Assembly: GCA_027858855.1 (NCBI GenBank)
Contig: JAQIBV010000007.1
Location: 1 to 64,000, forward strand
Direction of reading: 5' to 3'
Source: Spirochaetota bacterium
GTDB lineage: Bacteria > Spirochaetota > UBA4802 > JAFGJZ01
DNA: 64,000 nt
Shown piece after piece: positions 27,143-36,340 of this stretch (within the stretch, counting starts at the first letter, position 1; the number at the start of each line of letters is the position of its first letter). A program made the position numbers and the translations under genes. The notes beneath the pieces are model-generated. The model worked only from the letters and a program-made list of their open reading frames with translations, did no database searches and was not told where the DNA came from.

Positions 27143-29079
27143 AATATGCCGACGTTTTTTTGTCTGTACCGCAGGACTCTTTTTTTACTTATAGCATTCC
27201 TGAAAATATGCATGTTACCAAAGGAGTCCGTGTTGTTGTTCCTTTCGGTAAAAGAACACTACCGGGTGCAGTTATCACAACACATAATAAAAAACCAATG
27301 GGATTCGCTGTAAAACCGATCCTTGAGTTTCTGGATGATCAACCGCTCTTTTCAGACACCTTTGTTGAACTCTGTGACTATACAGCAACGACCTATTGTG
27401 CGGCACGGGGAGAAGTTTATGCGCTTGCTCTTCCTGGAAGAGGTAGTGGAGTCAGCCGTTATAAGGATCCATTCATTGTCGAACCATACAGCTTTAAACT
27501 CTCAGATAAACAACAATCTGTATGCGATGAAATTTTGAAATCAGCAACACAAGCCCATCTTCTGTTTGGTGTAACTGGGAGTGGTAAAACTGAACTCTAT
27601 ATGGAGCTTGCGCTCAGGCAGATAGCTGCTGGAAAATCTGTTATATATCTTGTACCCGAGATTACGCTATCTTCACAGTTACATCAGCGATTACTTGCTG
27701 TATTCGGTGATGATCTTGTTTTGTATCACAGTGGGCTGACACCAAACCAGAGAGCTCATCACTGGAAGCTCTTTTACACTAATAAAAAAAAGATAGTCGT
27801 TGGAACACGTTCCGCGATTTTTATGCAGGCTGAAAAATTAGGCCTAATAATCATTGATGAAGAGCACGATTCATCCTATAAAGAGAATTCTACACCACGG
27901 TACAGTGCTAAACGTCTGGCATTGTATCGCATGAAACGTGAAGGGTGCACTGTTGTACTTGGATCTGCTACACCATCAATAGAGAGTTACTTTGCAGCTA
28001 AAACGGGTGTGCTGCACTATCACGAGCTTAACGAGCGTTTTGGAAATGCAGGAGTACCGCAGATAACTACTGTTGATGTGGGAGATTCAAAAGAGGGTAT
28101 CTCAAACTTGTTGCGTGTTGAAACTACGGAGGCTGCTCGCAGAGGTGAACAGTCCGTTTATCTTTTGAATCGACGTGGATATTCACCTGTTTTGTTGTGT
28201 GGTGATTGCAAAAAACGCGTCGAATGCCCCGACTGCTGTGTGAGTCTTAATTATCATAGTGACGGTTTTTTACGCTGTCACTATTGTGGCTATTCTGTTG
28301 TTTCATTTACTCGGTGCCCTTCATGCAATTCAGAAAATTTGAAGAAAATAGGCAGTGGTACGCAAAGAGTGGAAGAACACATTGAGACTCTCTTTCCCTC
28401 TTTGCGGGTATATCGTCTTGATCGCGATTCTTCAAAAAAAAAGGGGGCAATTGTTGATCTGATAGAGAGGATTAACCAGCGTGAGGTTGATGTTATTGTC
28501 GGAACGCAGATGATTGCTAAAGGGTTCGATTTTCACCACATCACCGTTGTGGGAATACTAATGGCTGACATCGGTATGAATCTTCCTGATTTCCGCTCAA
28601 CTGAACGTATATTTTCACTATTAATGCAGGTCGCCGGAAGATGCGGAAGAGGAGAGCTGCCGGGCAAGGTTATAGTTCAGACACTGGATCCGCAGCACTA
28701 TCTATTCGAATTTGTCCGAAAACAGGACTACTCCGCCTTTTATGAACATGAAATAAAACTGCGAAAAATGATGAATTATCCACCTTTTGTACGACTAATA
28801 CGGGTAGTTATGCGTGGAAAAAATGAAGGCGCGGTTTTGAAAGTATCTGATGATATTGGTGATTATCTTAAGAGTGCAGTTTCAGCAGTTAAAGGGGTAC
28901 AGGTTTTGGGGCCTGCACCGGCACCGTTTACGAGGCTTGGTGGTAATTTCAGGTATCATATTATTGTTAAAATCAAAGCGGGTGTCTGTATTCGTGAGCA
29001 CCTGTTGCAGCTTGTTAAAAAATTCAAAAAACCGGATCTATATTTAGAAATTGATATCGATCCGGTTGATCTTCTATAA
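27139..29079 (+). CDS. priA: Primosomal protein N' (replication restart helicase)
   Basis: 646 aa. N-terminal 3'-DNA-binding domain (1-105), superfamily 2 helicase core with Walker A GVTGSGKTELYME and DEEH box IIIDEEHDSSYK, and motif VI QVAGRCGRGELPGKV. Zinc sites are intact: CGDCKKRVECPDC and CHYCGYS...CPSC. It recognises stalled forks and reloads the replicative helicase. Slightly shorter than the E. coli protein but complete. Overlaps the preceding gene by 4 nt and ends 8 nt before the convergent TPR gene. Confidence 0.96.
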   Translation: MKYADVFLSVPQDSFFTYSIPENMHVTKGVRVVVPFGKRTLPGAVITTHNKKPMGFAVKPILEFLDDQPLFSDTFVELCDYTATTYCAARGEVYALALPGRGSGVSRYKDPFIVEPYSFKLSDKQQSVCDEILKSATQAHLLFGVTGSGKTELYMELALRQIAAGKSVIYLVPEITLSSQLHQRLLAVFGDDLVLYHSGLTPNQRAHHWKLFYTNKKKIVVGTRSAIFMQAEKLGLIIIDEEHDSSYKENSTPRYSAKRLALYRMKREGCTVVLGSATPSIESYFAAKTGVLHYHELNERFGNAGVPQITTVDVGDSKEGISNLLRVETTEAARRGEQSVYLLNRRGYSPVLLCGDCKKRVECPDCCVSLNYHSDGFLRCHYCGYSVVSFTRCPSCNSENLKKIGSGTQRVEEHIETLFPSLRVYRLDRDSSKKKGAIVDLIERINQREVDVIVGTQMIAKGFDFHHITVVGILMADIGMNLPDFRSTERIFSLLMQVAGRCGRGELPGKVIVQTLDPQHYLFEFVRKQDYSAFYEHEIKLRKMMNYPPFVRLIRVVMRGKNEGAVLKVSDDIGDYLKSAVSAVKGVQVLGPAPAPFTRLGGNFRYHIIVKIKAGVCIREHLLQLVKKFKKPDLYLEIDIDPVDLL

Positions 29080-29087
29080 AATTATTT

Positions 29088-31130
29088 TTATTCTCCCAAC
29101 GATTCTTCATATTGTGAGCTTGCCGCTCTGCGATTGATGCGTATCTCCTCATTTCCGGGATCCTCTTCAATACCTAAAGAGAAGGCACGTATGGCTTTTT
29201 TATAATCTTTAAGTTTATAGTAAGACTTTCCAATATAGTTGTAGGCCTCTGCTATTTCTTTGGATTCATTTGAACCTTTGATAACCTGATAAAAAGCTTC
29301 GATTGCCTGATCGTATAATGTCTTTTTATAATAGATGATGCCTAATGCGTAAAGTGTTTCGGGTTCATTTGGATCATGCATCAGGGCTTTTTTCATATAC
29401 ATCACTGAATCAGATAGTGACTCGTTATTCGATGTTTCATTTTCGGTATCCACACTAAGAAGTGCAAGATTAATAAGAGATTTGCGTGTAAGCTCTTTAT
29501 CAATATCCAGATTAATTACCTGTTTGTAATACTTCATTGCATCAGAAGTATTGCCTTTTTTGTTGAAGATAGTTGCAAGAGAAAAGAGCGCCTCACTGTT
29601 GGCCGGCCATTTTTCTGCAATTTTTGAGTACTCATTCTGAGCTTCGTCAAGATGTCCTGTAGAGTAGAGAAGATCGGCAAGTGCAATCAGTGGTCGCGGG
29701 TTGTCTGGATTGATGCTGTAGGCCTTGCGCCAGGTTTGAATCGCATTAATGGTGTCACCGCTATTGTTGTATGATTGTCCCATAAAATATAGTGTTTCGT
29801 CGTCACGCGGGTTTATGTTTAACGATTTTTGGTATGCGTCTATTGCATCTTCATAGCGTTCATTTTCGTCATATATTGTACCCATGTAAAGAAGAGCCTG
29901 GCGAGCGTTTTCAGATGCCGGCTCAATTTCTGTAATCCGTCTGAAGTAGACAAGCGCTGCATTAAAATCACGGCTTTTGTAATAGAGTTCGCCCAACTTT
30001 TTTAGAACCGTAACATTCCTGCTGTTTTTAGCAGCTACCTTCTTGTACAGATCAATTCCTTTAGCATAGTTGTTATAGCTGCTCGAGTAGACGTCTGCTA
30101 ATCCTTGAAGCAGAATAATGTCATCACTGCCAGTCTCTTCAGCTTTAGTAAAATAGTCTATTGCACGGTCTTTGTCGTCTTTTTTAAGATAGGCCAATCC
30201 AAGATTGAAGAGATCTTCTGGCGAATTTGAATTCAGGTTAATCGCATAGTTAAGATATTTTATTGCAGATTCAACATTGTTCTCTTCTAGTGAAAGTGAA
30301 CCAAGTCGTGAATATGAGAGGTAGGCGATACGTCCCTTATCTGATGTTCCTGCGAGTTTTAACTCTTCCATTGCTTCTGTACGCTCACCTGTTTTCAGAA
30401 GTGAGAGTGCACGATTATAGTGAGCATAGGCATTATCTGAATTGATGCTGGTTGCGTGCTTGTACATGTCGGCTGCGGCTTTGAATTTTTTCTGTTTGAA
30501 CAGAATATTGCCCTTTGCAACGAAGGCATCATCCAAATCTGGGCGTTTTTCGATAGCCATGTCTATATAGTCGATGGCACGATCCAGATCGTTCATGCCG
30601 GTATAGGCACGGGCTGTTTCAATATATGCAGCGTGGTTTTTGTCATTATATTTAAGAGATCGTTTGAAGTAGTCAATAGCTTTGGTAAAGTTTTCGTTAG
30701 CAAGTTCAATTCTTCCAAGATAGATCAATGCTTCTGATTTGTCTTCATCAGAGGCATCTGATTCAGTAACCTCGTAAAAGGCACTGATTGCATCGGGATA
30801 GTTCTGAACGTTATAAAGGCGTATGCCTTTAAGAAGATCGGCATTACTCGTAGTGGGCACCACTTCAGACGGGGCAACTGTCTCTTCCTGCGGGAACAGA
30901 TCGTTGAAAATTGATGATCCTTCTTTCTTGACTGAATCGGGACGCTTGAAAAAGAAGATAAAATAAAAGACAATTGCCAGAGCTAATAGAAATAGAACAA
31001 TTGCGATAGCAATTTGAACAATATGGCGTTTTCGGGAGGAGGATACAGTAGCTGAAAGGTTTTCATTTACAACAACATGGGGTTGTGCTTCCCCCAGAGA
31101 TATCCTGTTCTTAACAATTCTCTTTTTCAT
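29088..31130 (-). CDS. Membrane-anchored tetratricopeptide-repeat protein
   Basis: 680 aa. A basic cytoplasmic N-terminus, one membrane segment (about 38-63, IVLFLLALAIVFYFIFFF) and then about 16 TPR units from residue 98 to the end, with typical repeats such as AIDYIDMAIEKRPDLDDAFV and AYNYIGKSYYKLKDYKKAI. The repeats should face the periplasm. It is a protein-protein scaffold; the partner is unknown. It follows nusB downstream on the same strand, but a hairpin lies between them. Encoded in the same direction as the type II secretion genes, which may or may not be meaningful. Confidence 0.85.
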   Translation of the reverse strand: MKKRIVKNRISLGEAQPHVVVNENLSATVSSSRKRHIVQIAIAIVLFLLALAIVFYFIFFFKRPDSVKKEGSSIFNDLFPQEETVAPSEVVPTTSNADLLKGIRLYNVQNYPDAISAFYEVTESDASDEDKSEALIYLGRIELANENFTKAIDYFKRSLKYNDKNHAAYIETARAYTGMNDLDRAIDYIDMAIEKRPDLDDAFVAKGNILFKQKKFKAAADMYKHATSINSDNAYAHYNRALSLLKTGERTEAMEELKLAGTSDKGRIAYLSYSRLGSLSLEENNVESAIKYLNYAINLNSNSPEDLFNLGLAYLKKDDKDRAIDYFTKAEETGSDDIILLQGLADVYSSSYNNYAKGIDLYKKVAAKNSRNVTVLKKLGELYYKSRDFNAALVYFRRITEIEPASENARQALLYMGTIYDENERYEDAIDAYQKSLNINPRDDETLYFMGQSYNNSGDTINAIQTWRKAYSINPDNPRPLIALADLLYSTGHLDEAQNEYSKIAEKWPANSEALFSLATIFNKKGNTSDAMKYYKQVINLDIDKELTRKSLINLALLSVDTENETSNNESLSDSVMYMKKALMHDPNEPETLYALGIIYYKKTLYDQAIEAFYQVIKGSNESKEIAEAYNYIGKSYYKLKDYKKAIRAFSLGIEEDPGNEEIRINRRAASSQYEESLGE

Positions 31131-31230
31131 AACTACCTGACCTATTATTTTAAGGTGCCCGCAGGAAATTCGGTCGTCATGGAACTGTCAGAGAATGATT
31201 GCTTCAGGATTCTCTTTCTGACTAAGGCCT

Positions 31231-31265
31231 TCGAAAACGGCTGTTCTTAAAACAACCGTTTTCGA
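31231..31265 (-). terminator. Terminator-like hairpin after nusB
   Basis: On the minus-strand transcript, TCGAAAACGGTTGTT pairs with AACAGCCGTTTTCGA over 15 positions including one G-U, with a 5-nt loop. The U-run lies within the right arm. It starts 5 nt after the nusB stop codon and separates nusB from the TPR gene. Confidence 0.6.
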
Positions 31266-31269
31266 TATA

Positions 31270-31683
31270 TCAAGAATTATGCAGTTCGTGTTTCCTGACG
31301 GAATCGAGAATACCATTGATAAAGGTTCCAGAATTGTCTCCGCCAAACCGCTTGCCAAGCTCGATAGCTTCATTTATCGTTACGGCAGCCGGTATCTCGG
31401 TTAAATTCTGCAATGAATAGATTGACATCCTTAAAATGGTCTTGTCGATACTTTCAATACGGTCGAATTTCCAGTTTTTTGCGTATCTTATAATAATATC
31501 GTCAATTTGTTCAATTTTATGCAGTGTTCCGCGAATAATCTTCTCAGAAAAAGTCAGGGTATCCTGGTCAGATGGTTCGGGTAGCCATTCAAACGTGCAG
31601 ATCTCATCAATTGAGCAGTCAACTGAATTGAGCATGTAAAGGGCCTGCATGGCAATTTCGCGTGATTTTCTTCGTTTTCCCAT
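31270..31683 (-). CDS. nusB: Transcription antitermination factor NusB
   Basis: 137 aa, all helical. Begins GKRRKSREIAMQALYML with the Arg-rich RNA-binding first helix, and has the family segment TEIPAAVTINEAIELGKRFG and a final GTFINGILDSV. It binds boxA RNA with NusE/S10 to prevent termination in rRNA operons. It starts 9 nt after ribH, a pairing seen in many bacteria. Confidence 0.95.
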   Translation of the reverse strand: MGKRRKSREIAMQALYMLNSVDCSIDEICTFEWLPEPSDQDTLTFSEKIIRGTLHKIEQIDDIIIRYAKNWKFDRIESIDKTILRMSIYSLQNLTEIPAAVTINEAIELGKRFGGDNSGTFINGILDSVRKHELHNS

Positions 31684-31692
31684 ACTTTTCTA

Positions 31693-32154
31693 CTAAATCT
31701 TTTTGAAGAGATTTGCCATCTCTATCGCGCTTAAAGCAGCATCAAAACCCTTGTTTCCAGATTTTGTTCCAGCCCGCTCGATTGCCTGCTCGATCGAATC
31801 AGTTGTTAGAACACCAAAAATAACCGGAATATCAGTGTCGCATGAGACATGCGCGATTCCTTTTGCTGCTTCTGAGGCAACATAATCGAAGTGTGGTGTG
31901 GATCCCCGGATAATCGTACCAAGACAGATTATAGCATCATATCGTTTTGATTTTGCAAGTCGAGCTGCTGCTGATGGTATTTCGAAAGCCCCTGGTACCC
32001 AGATAATATTGATATCCTCTTCACTGCATTCATGCCTTTTAAGACAGTCAAGTGATCCCCCAATTAGCTTTGAAGTAATAAATTCATTAAAACGTGATGC
32101 TATTATAGCAATTTTAAGACCTTTAGCCGTTAAATTACCTTCGAATACTGTCAT
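31693..32154 (-). CDS. ribH: 6,7-dimethyl-8-ribityllumazine synthase
   Basis: 153 aa from the ATG at 32154 (AAGGTGG just upstream; the GTG at 32163 is within that site). Motifs: [25 protein letters not shown] and [15 protein letters not shown] with the catalytic histidine, then [16 protein letters not shown]. It condenses the ribityl-uracil intermediate with dihydroxybutanone phosphate in riboflavin synthesis and assembles as a cage or pentamer. No other rib genes and no FMN riboswitch were seen in the 132 nt upstream. Confidence 0.96.
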   Translation of the reverse strand: MTVFEGNLTAKGLKIAIIASRFNEFITSKLIGGSLDCLKRHECSEEDINIIWVPGAFEIPSAAARLAKSKRYDAIICLGTIIRGSTPHFDYVASEAAKGIAHVSCDTDIPVIFGVLTTDSIEQAIERAGTKSGNKGFDAALSAIEMANLFKKI

Positions 32155-32286
32155 ATAATCCACCTTGTCATCCTAAGATACGACATTGAAGAAATAAAAC
32201 TATTAATTGTCAATAGGGAACTTGTAAAAAAGCTCCTTCACCGCTGATTTTTCACATTTAGATCCTGGTAATAATTATGATGCTGT

Positions 32287-33162
32287 TCAGTATGAGCCTT
32301 GGTTTTTAAAGCTGTCTGAAATAACTTTCAGTCTGTTGACTACATCCTCTATCATTGAATCGGGGGTTGATGCGCCGGCTGTGACAGCTACGTAATCTGA
32401 CTCGTTGAAGGCTTTGACTGGTAATTCCGAACTCTGCTCTATATGGAATGTGACTATGTCTCTTGATTTCCCTATTTCGGCCAGTCGTTTAGTGTTGCTT
32501 GAGTTTTTGCCTCCGACAACTACGAGTTTAGTGATATTCTTCTCTGAAAGAAGGTTTGCCAGATGTTTTTGGCGATCGTGAGTTGCACTGCAAATTGTAT
32601 TCATAATAGTTACTTTTTGATTAAACTTTTTTTCTGCAACTTCACGGATGGTGTTAAAAAGCTCTTCGTCAAATGTAGTCTGCGAAATCACAAGATAGTG
32701 ATCGGCAGAGGGCAGGGCGTTAATCATTTCCGAGCTGTTGATTACGGCGAATCCATTATGAGCGTAGCTTTGAAGTGAAATTACCTCTGGGTGATCTTTG
32801 TACCCGCAAATAATGATGAAATTTTCAGATAGATTAGCCTTTTTAATTATTGATTGAATACGGGTAACACGCGGGCAGCAGAGATTGACAATTTTTTCGG
32901 CAGACTGCTTCAGATTCCTGTACTCTTCATAGGGGATTCCGTGTGTCCTGATTGCAAAGCAGCTGCCATCCGGTACTTCTGTCAGGTCGGTATATTGCTC
33001 TAACCCCTTTTTGTTGAGTGTCTCAATAACATGTGGATTGTGGATTATGTCGCCGTGAATATAGATTTTTGATTTTCTTTGAGCTAGTTCCCGCGAAACG
33101 GTTTCGATTGCATTGCGAACGCCCATACAGAATCCGGCATGTGTATCGATGTATAAATCCAC
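32287..33162 (-). CDS. ispH: 4-hydroxy-3-methylbut-2-enyl diphosphate reductase
   Basis: 291 aa. Three cysteines of the [4Fe-4S] cluster: AGFCMGVRNA (C12), CCPRV (around 95) and TICSATHDRQ (around 192), with HGDIIHNPHVI and the TAGASTPDS loop also typical. It is the last step of the MEP pathway to IPP and DMAPP. The start is a GTG whose G is shared with the TAG stop of the preceding gspN (TAGTG), and no Shine-Dalgarno is visible, so translation depends on coupling to gspN. C12 rules out a later start. Confidence 0.95.
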   Translation of the reverse strand: MDLYIDTHAGFCMGVRNAIETVSRELAQRKSKIYIHGDIIHNPHVIETLNKKGLEQYTDLTEVPDGSCFAIRTHGIPYEEYRNLKQSAEKIVNLCCPRVTRIQSIIKKANLSENFIIICGYKDHPEVISLQSYAHNGFAVINSSEMINALPSADHYLVISQTTFDEELFNTIREVAEKKFNQKVTIMNTICSATHDRQKHLANLLSEKNITKLVVVGGKNSSNTKRLAEIGKSRDIVTFHIEQSSELPVKAFNESDYVAVTAGASTPDSMIEDVVNRLKVISDSFKNQGSY

Positions 33163-33992
33163 TATTTTATGAATTTTATATCGGGGTTGGCCACTGTTCC
33201 ACCGAGTGAAATGCGCAAAGAGTTTGTTGCGGGGTTAAGATAGCTTGTAATAAGCATCCGGTATGCTTCGAGTAATCCGGAGTTGGCATTAATATCTATA
33301 GTCAGATTAAGACGCGACATAGCAAAACCCTTTTCGTTTAAACCAATGGAGCCAGCTATGGTTCCATTTAGATCGGGACCGTTAAATATGGTTTTATTAA
33401 AAGTTGCGGTGTAATCTGATATTGTAATGTCACCTTTAATCTGGTTGAAGGTGATATCGGGTACTGAAAAACCAGTAATCTTGATCCCGTTCAATGAAGC
33501 GTTACGAATTGTTAGTTGAATGTTTCCTGATGAGGGCATTGAGTTTTGTCTGTTTATTATAATGTCGGTTGATCCATTAATAGAGCCTTTAAATGCATTA
33601 TCCGAATTTTCAAACATGCAGTTTGATATCGAAAAGTTAGTCTTCAGTTTGCTACTTATAAGAAAAGCTGAAGGGCTTGTTTTGAGCGAAATCTTATCAG
33701 AACTGATGGTAGATCCGTTTTTCAGGGTTGCAATGAAAGAATCTGAACCTGCGTTTCCAAAAACAGAGAATGAAAACCCCGGCAAAGATATAGTCTGTAA
33801 TGATTTACCTTCCAGGCTTTTTAGCTGATTCAGGATTAATTTATCGTAGGGAAAGGTCATAGCTGTAAATATAATTGTTAGTATGACTCCTGTAAAGCAG
33901 AATCTCTTAAAACCACTTTGTTGGATTGTCGTTTTCAAAAATGTTTGAATTGATGTTTTAATTCTGTTCAAGATTATAGATATATTTTTCAT
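33162..33992 (-). CDS. gspN: Type II secretion protein GspN-like
   Basis: 276 aa. A membrane segment near residues 32-48 (FCFTGVILTIIFTAMTF) is followed by a periplasmic beta-rich region. The region contains ASLNGIKITGFSVPDITF and a closing NSLRISLGGTVANPDIKFI, as in GspN proteins of Leptospira and deltaproteobacterial type II systems. Low sequence conservation is normal for this component; it is assigned by fold pattern and by its place as last gene of the gsp operon. Begins 3 nt after gspM. Role in the system is uncertain and it is not universal. Confidence 0.75.
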   Translation of the reverse strand: MKNISIILNRIKTSIQTFLKTTIQQSGFKRFCFTGVILTIIFTAMTFPYDKLILNQLKSLEGKSLQTISLPGFSFSVFGNAGSDSFIATLKNGSTISSDKISLKTSPSAFLISSKLKTNFSISNCMFENSDNAFKGSINGSTDIIINRQNSMPSSGNIQLTIRNASLNGIKITGFSVPDITFNQIKGDITISDYTATFNKTIFNGPDLNGTIAGSIGLNEKGFAMSRLNLTIDINANSGLLEAYRMLITSYLNPATNSLRISLGGTVANPDIKFIK

Positions 33993-33995
33993 TTG

Positions 33996-34523
33996 TTAGT
34001 TTTTCTCATAGATGTAAATTTTCAGCAGGATGTCATAAAGGTTACGCTCTTTGGCTACGTTCTTAATATCCAGGTAATTGATATATATAAGATTATTTTT
34101 TGATTCGATATCCTGAATAAATGCGAGAAGTGACTGTATTGGTACACTTACGAATTTAAGATCCATATTATAGCGTGTATATTTATTCTGGATATTCGTT
34201 GGGTTACTTCTTTTGTATGCTATCTGTGACACCATGTTATGCTTAGTAATAAGATCATCAATTGATGCCAGTGCTTCACCCGACTTTCTGTTTAACAAGT
34301 TTTCGAAGCGATTGTTTTCCCTTCGGGCATTCTCGTAGGTATTGAATAGTTTATTCAGCTCGGCGATCTGTGCTTCGGCAGATCTATCATCCTGTACACT
34401 GTCTTCAGAGATGGTTGTTAAGGGAGTATAGACGAACTTAAACAGTAATACCCCTGTTAAAATCAGGGCAAGAAGGAGTAGCAGTTTTTTTTCGCGATCC
34501 GAAATAGTTTTAAGTGCGAGCAT
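33996..34523 (-). CDS. gspM: Type II secretion protein GspM-like
   Basis: 175 aa, bitopic inner-membrane protein: short cytoplasmic start, membrane helix (about 14-33, LLLLLALILTGVLLFKFVY), then a coiled-coil helix (ARRENNRFENLLNR) and a ferredoxin-like periplasmic domain (LKFVSVPIQSLLAFIQDIES), the GspM/PilO architecture. It partners GspL in the assembly platform. Start overlaps the gspL stop by one base. Confidence 0.8.
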   Translation of the reverse strand: MLALKTISDREKKLLLLLALILTGVLLFKFVYTPLTTISEDSVQDDRSAEAQIAELNKLFNTYENARRENNRFENLLNRKSGEALASIDDLITKHNMVSQIAYKRSNPTNIQNKYTRYNMDLKFVSVPIQSLLAFIQDIESKNNLIYINYLDIKNVAKERNLYDILLKIYIYEKN

Positions 34524-36118
34524 TATTTACTTTTCCCCTTAAGTTTGATCTCTACTGAAAAACGTGAAATAGAACCAGTAGATGTCGTTCTATCGGTTAC
34601 AGTATCAAATATGGGTACTGCTTTCAGTTTTGTCAGAAAATCAGATAGTGTTGAACTCTCCTCAACAGTGCCGGAAAGATTAATGCCTTTATCAGAAATT
34701 GTTAGGCTCTTAAGTTCTAAATCACTCTCTTCTGGTAACTGAGTAGCAACAGCGCTGATTAGTTTAATCATGCTGTTTTCTTCTGGAATAAGATTTTTAA
34801 CCAGATTTATTTTTTCGGTCTCTTTCTGAGTAATTTGTCGAGCCGAGGATAGTGGATTCTGGTCAGTTGGCTTTACCTTAAAAAGAGTTGAGAATTGTTT
34901 TTCCAGAACATCTCGTGTAGCTGCATGCTCGTAGGTTGAAAAAACAAAATTCAATACAAGTACTATACAAAGAACTATAATTGAAAGTGAAGAAAAGAAT
35001 AGCGCAGGATACAGTTTAACAATATCAATTGAGCCAAAAGGAGAGCTGCTTTTTTCTGCGCAGAAATCAATATAATCAGATCGATTTTTATATAACTCTA
35101 TCAGTCCGTAACAGTTTGAGAACTTTGTCTGAACTATCTGATTAGGAAAATCATTAGTTGCAGGAAGCGCATTTACGGGAAGTTCCAGCGCAGAAGAGAA
35201 GACATCAGAAATACGAGGAAGTAGTGCGCCACCTCCGGTTAAGTAAATTCTTTCAAATTCAACTATTGGACTATCCGCCTTAATCGATTGGATGGTCATC
35301 TGTATCTGGTCGCAAATATCGGTGAAAATATCTGTACCTGCCTGGAATATTTGCTGCATCTGTTTTTTTGTAATCTTCAATGACTTATAAAAATTGGAGT
35401 TAAAGTTGTTGTCGGTATCGGATAAATCAAGATGAAGGTTCTCAAATTTGCCGTAGGCTTCGTTATAATCAATTTTGAGTATATCTGCTATTTCAGATAT
35501 AACTGTCGAACAAGCCGCTTGGATCATGCGAGTTGAGATTAAATTACTTTCATGAATCAGGTTGACTACGGTTTTTGAATGTCCAATGTCAATTTGAATA
35601 AAAGAGTGGGCTTCTATGGAGTTGGGGTGCAGTGACTCAAATAGGCTGTTCGATTCAATTCCGGTGTATTGTGGTTTTAAACCTGTTTTTTCCAAAGGCT
35701 CAAGAAACCGGGACATATGATCTTTTAAAACCGCAGCTGCGATAATTTTTCCCTCCTCCTCGCTCTGATGGGATAGTTGAAAAGAGAGATCAGTCTCTTC
35801 AATTTCAAACGGGAGGGTCTCTTCGGCTTCAAGAGGCAACACTTCTGCAATCTTTGCTGGATCAGAAAAAGGGAAGGCGAAGTTTCGCAGAATGACCGAT
35901 TTCAGCGGAATATTGGTTATCAGTGTATAGTCGGTGTCTGTAAACTCGGTCATAAGATCTTCAAGAGAATCGAATAATTCCTGTTGCTGATTTTCAGCCG
36001 ACGGATCGATCATTCGGGATGAGAAATGAATTATATCAGTTTTTTTCAGCCCCCGTTTTGCAGAAATAGCTTTTATTGAGGAGGAACCGATATCGATAGC
36101 GAGCAGTTTTTCAAACAA
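34523..36118 (-). CDS. gspL: Type II secretion protein GspL (PilM-like actin fold plus periplasmic domain)
   Basis: About 531 aa from a proposed TTG at 36118: GAGGT lies 5 nt upstream and the protein then starts LFEKLLAIDIGSSSIKAI, like PilM. The in-frame ATG at 36163 sits in the loop of a hairpin and is less likely. Cytoplasmic actin-like ATPase-fold domain ([41 protein letters not shown]), membrane segment (SIIVLCIVLVLNFVFS), then a periplasmic PilN/GspL-type domain (SDLELKSLTISDKGINLSGT). Recruits GspE to the membrane. Confidence 0.87.
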   Translation of the reverse strand: MFEKLLAIDIGSSSIKAISAKRGLKKTDIIHFSSRMIDPSAENQQQELFDSLEDLMTEFTDTDYTLITNIPLKSVILRNFAFPFSDPAKIAEVLPLEAEETLPFEIEETDLSFQLSHQSEEEGKIIAAAVLKDHMSRFLEPLEKTGLKPQYTGIESNSLFESLHPNSIEAHSFIQIDIGHSKTVVNLIHESNLISTRMIQAACSTVISEIADILKIDYNEAYGKFENLHLDLSDTDNNFNSNFYKSLKITKKQMQQIFQAGTDIFTDICDQIQMTIQSIKADSPIVEFERIYLTGGGALLPRISDVFSSALELPVNALPATNDFPNQIVQTKFSNCYGLIELYKNRSDYIDFCAEKSSSPFGSIDIVKLYPALFFSSLSIIVLCIVLVLNFVFSTYEHAATRDVLEKQFSTLFKVKPTDQNPLSSARQITQKETEKINLVKNLIPEENSMIKLISAVATQLPEESDLELKSLTISDKGINLSGTVEESSTLSDFLTKLKAVPIFDTVTDRTTSTGSISRFSVEIKLKGKSK

Positions 36119-36152
36119 AGTGTACCTCGAATATTTGTGATCTTTAGACTGA

Positions 36153-36177
36153 TTACCCAGCATTTAAACCTGGGTAA
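36153..36177 (-). promoter_or_regulatory. Hairpin holding the upstream gspL ATG in its loop
   Basis: TTACCCAG / CTGGGTAA, an 8-bp perfect stem with a 9-nt loop (36161-36169) that contains the ATG at 36161-36163. It lies in the 177-nt gap between gspK and gspL, the longest gap in the gsp operon. It may hide that ATG or mark a processing or attenuation point. Confidence 0.45.
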
Positions 36178-36340
36178 CTCCCTGACTCTGTAATAAATAC
36201 GACCCATTTTATCACTATTCAGGGGTAATTACGTACTGCCGGTTGTAAAGTAGATTTTTTCTACGTTTCAAAAATCAATTCCACTGTGTGAAACTTCAGG
36301 ACTATTTGAAAATAATCTTTTTTAATTGTTAAATGCATTT

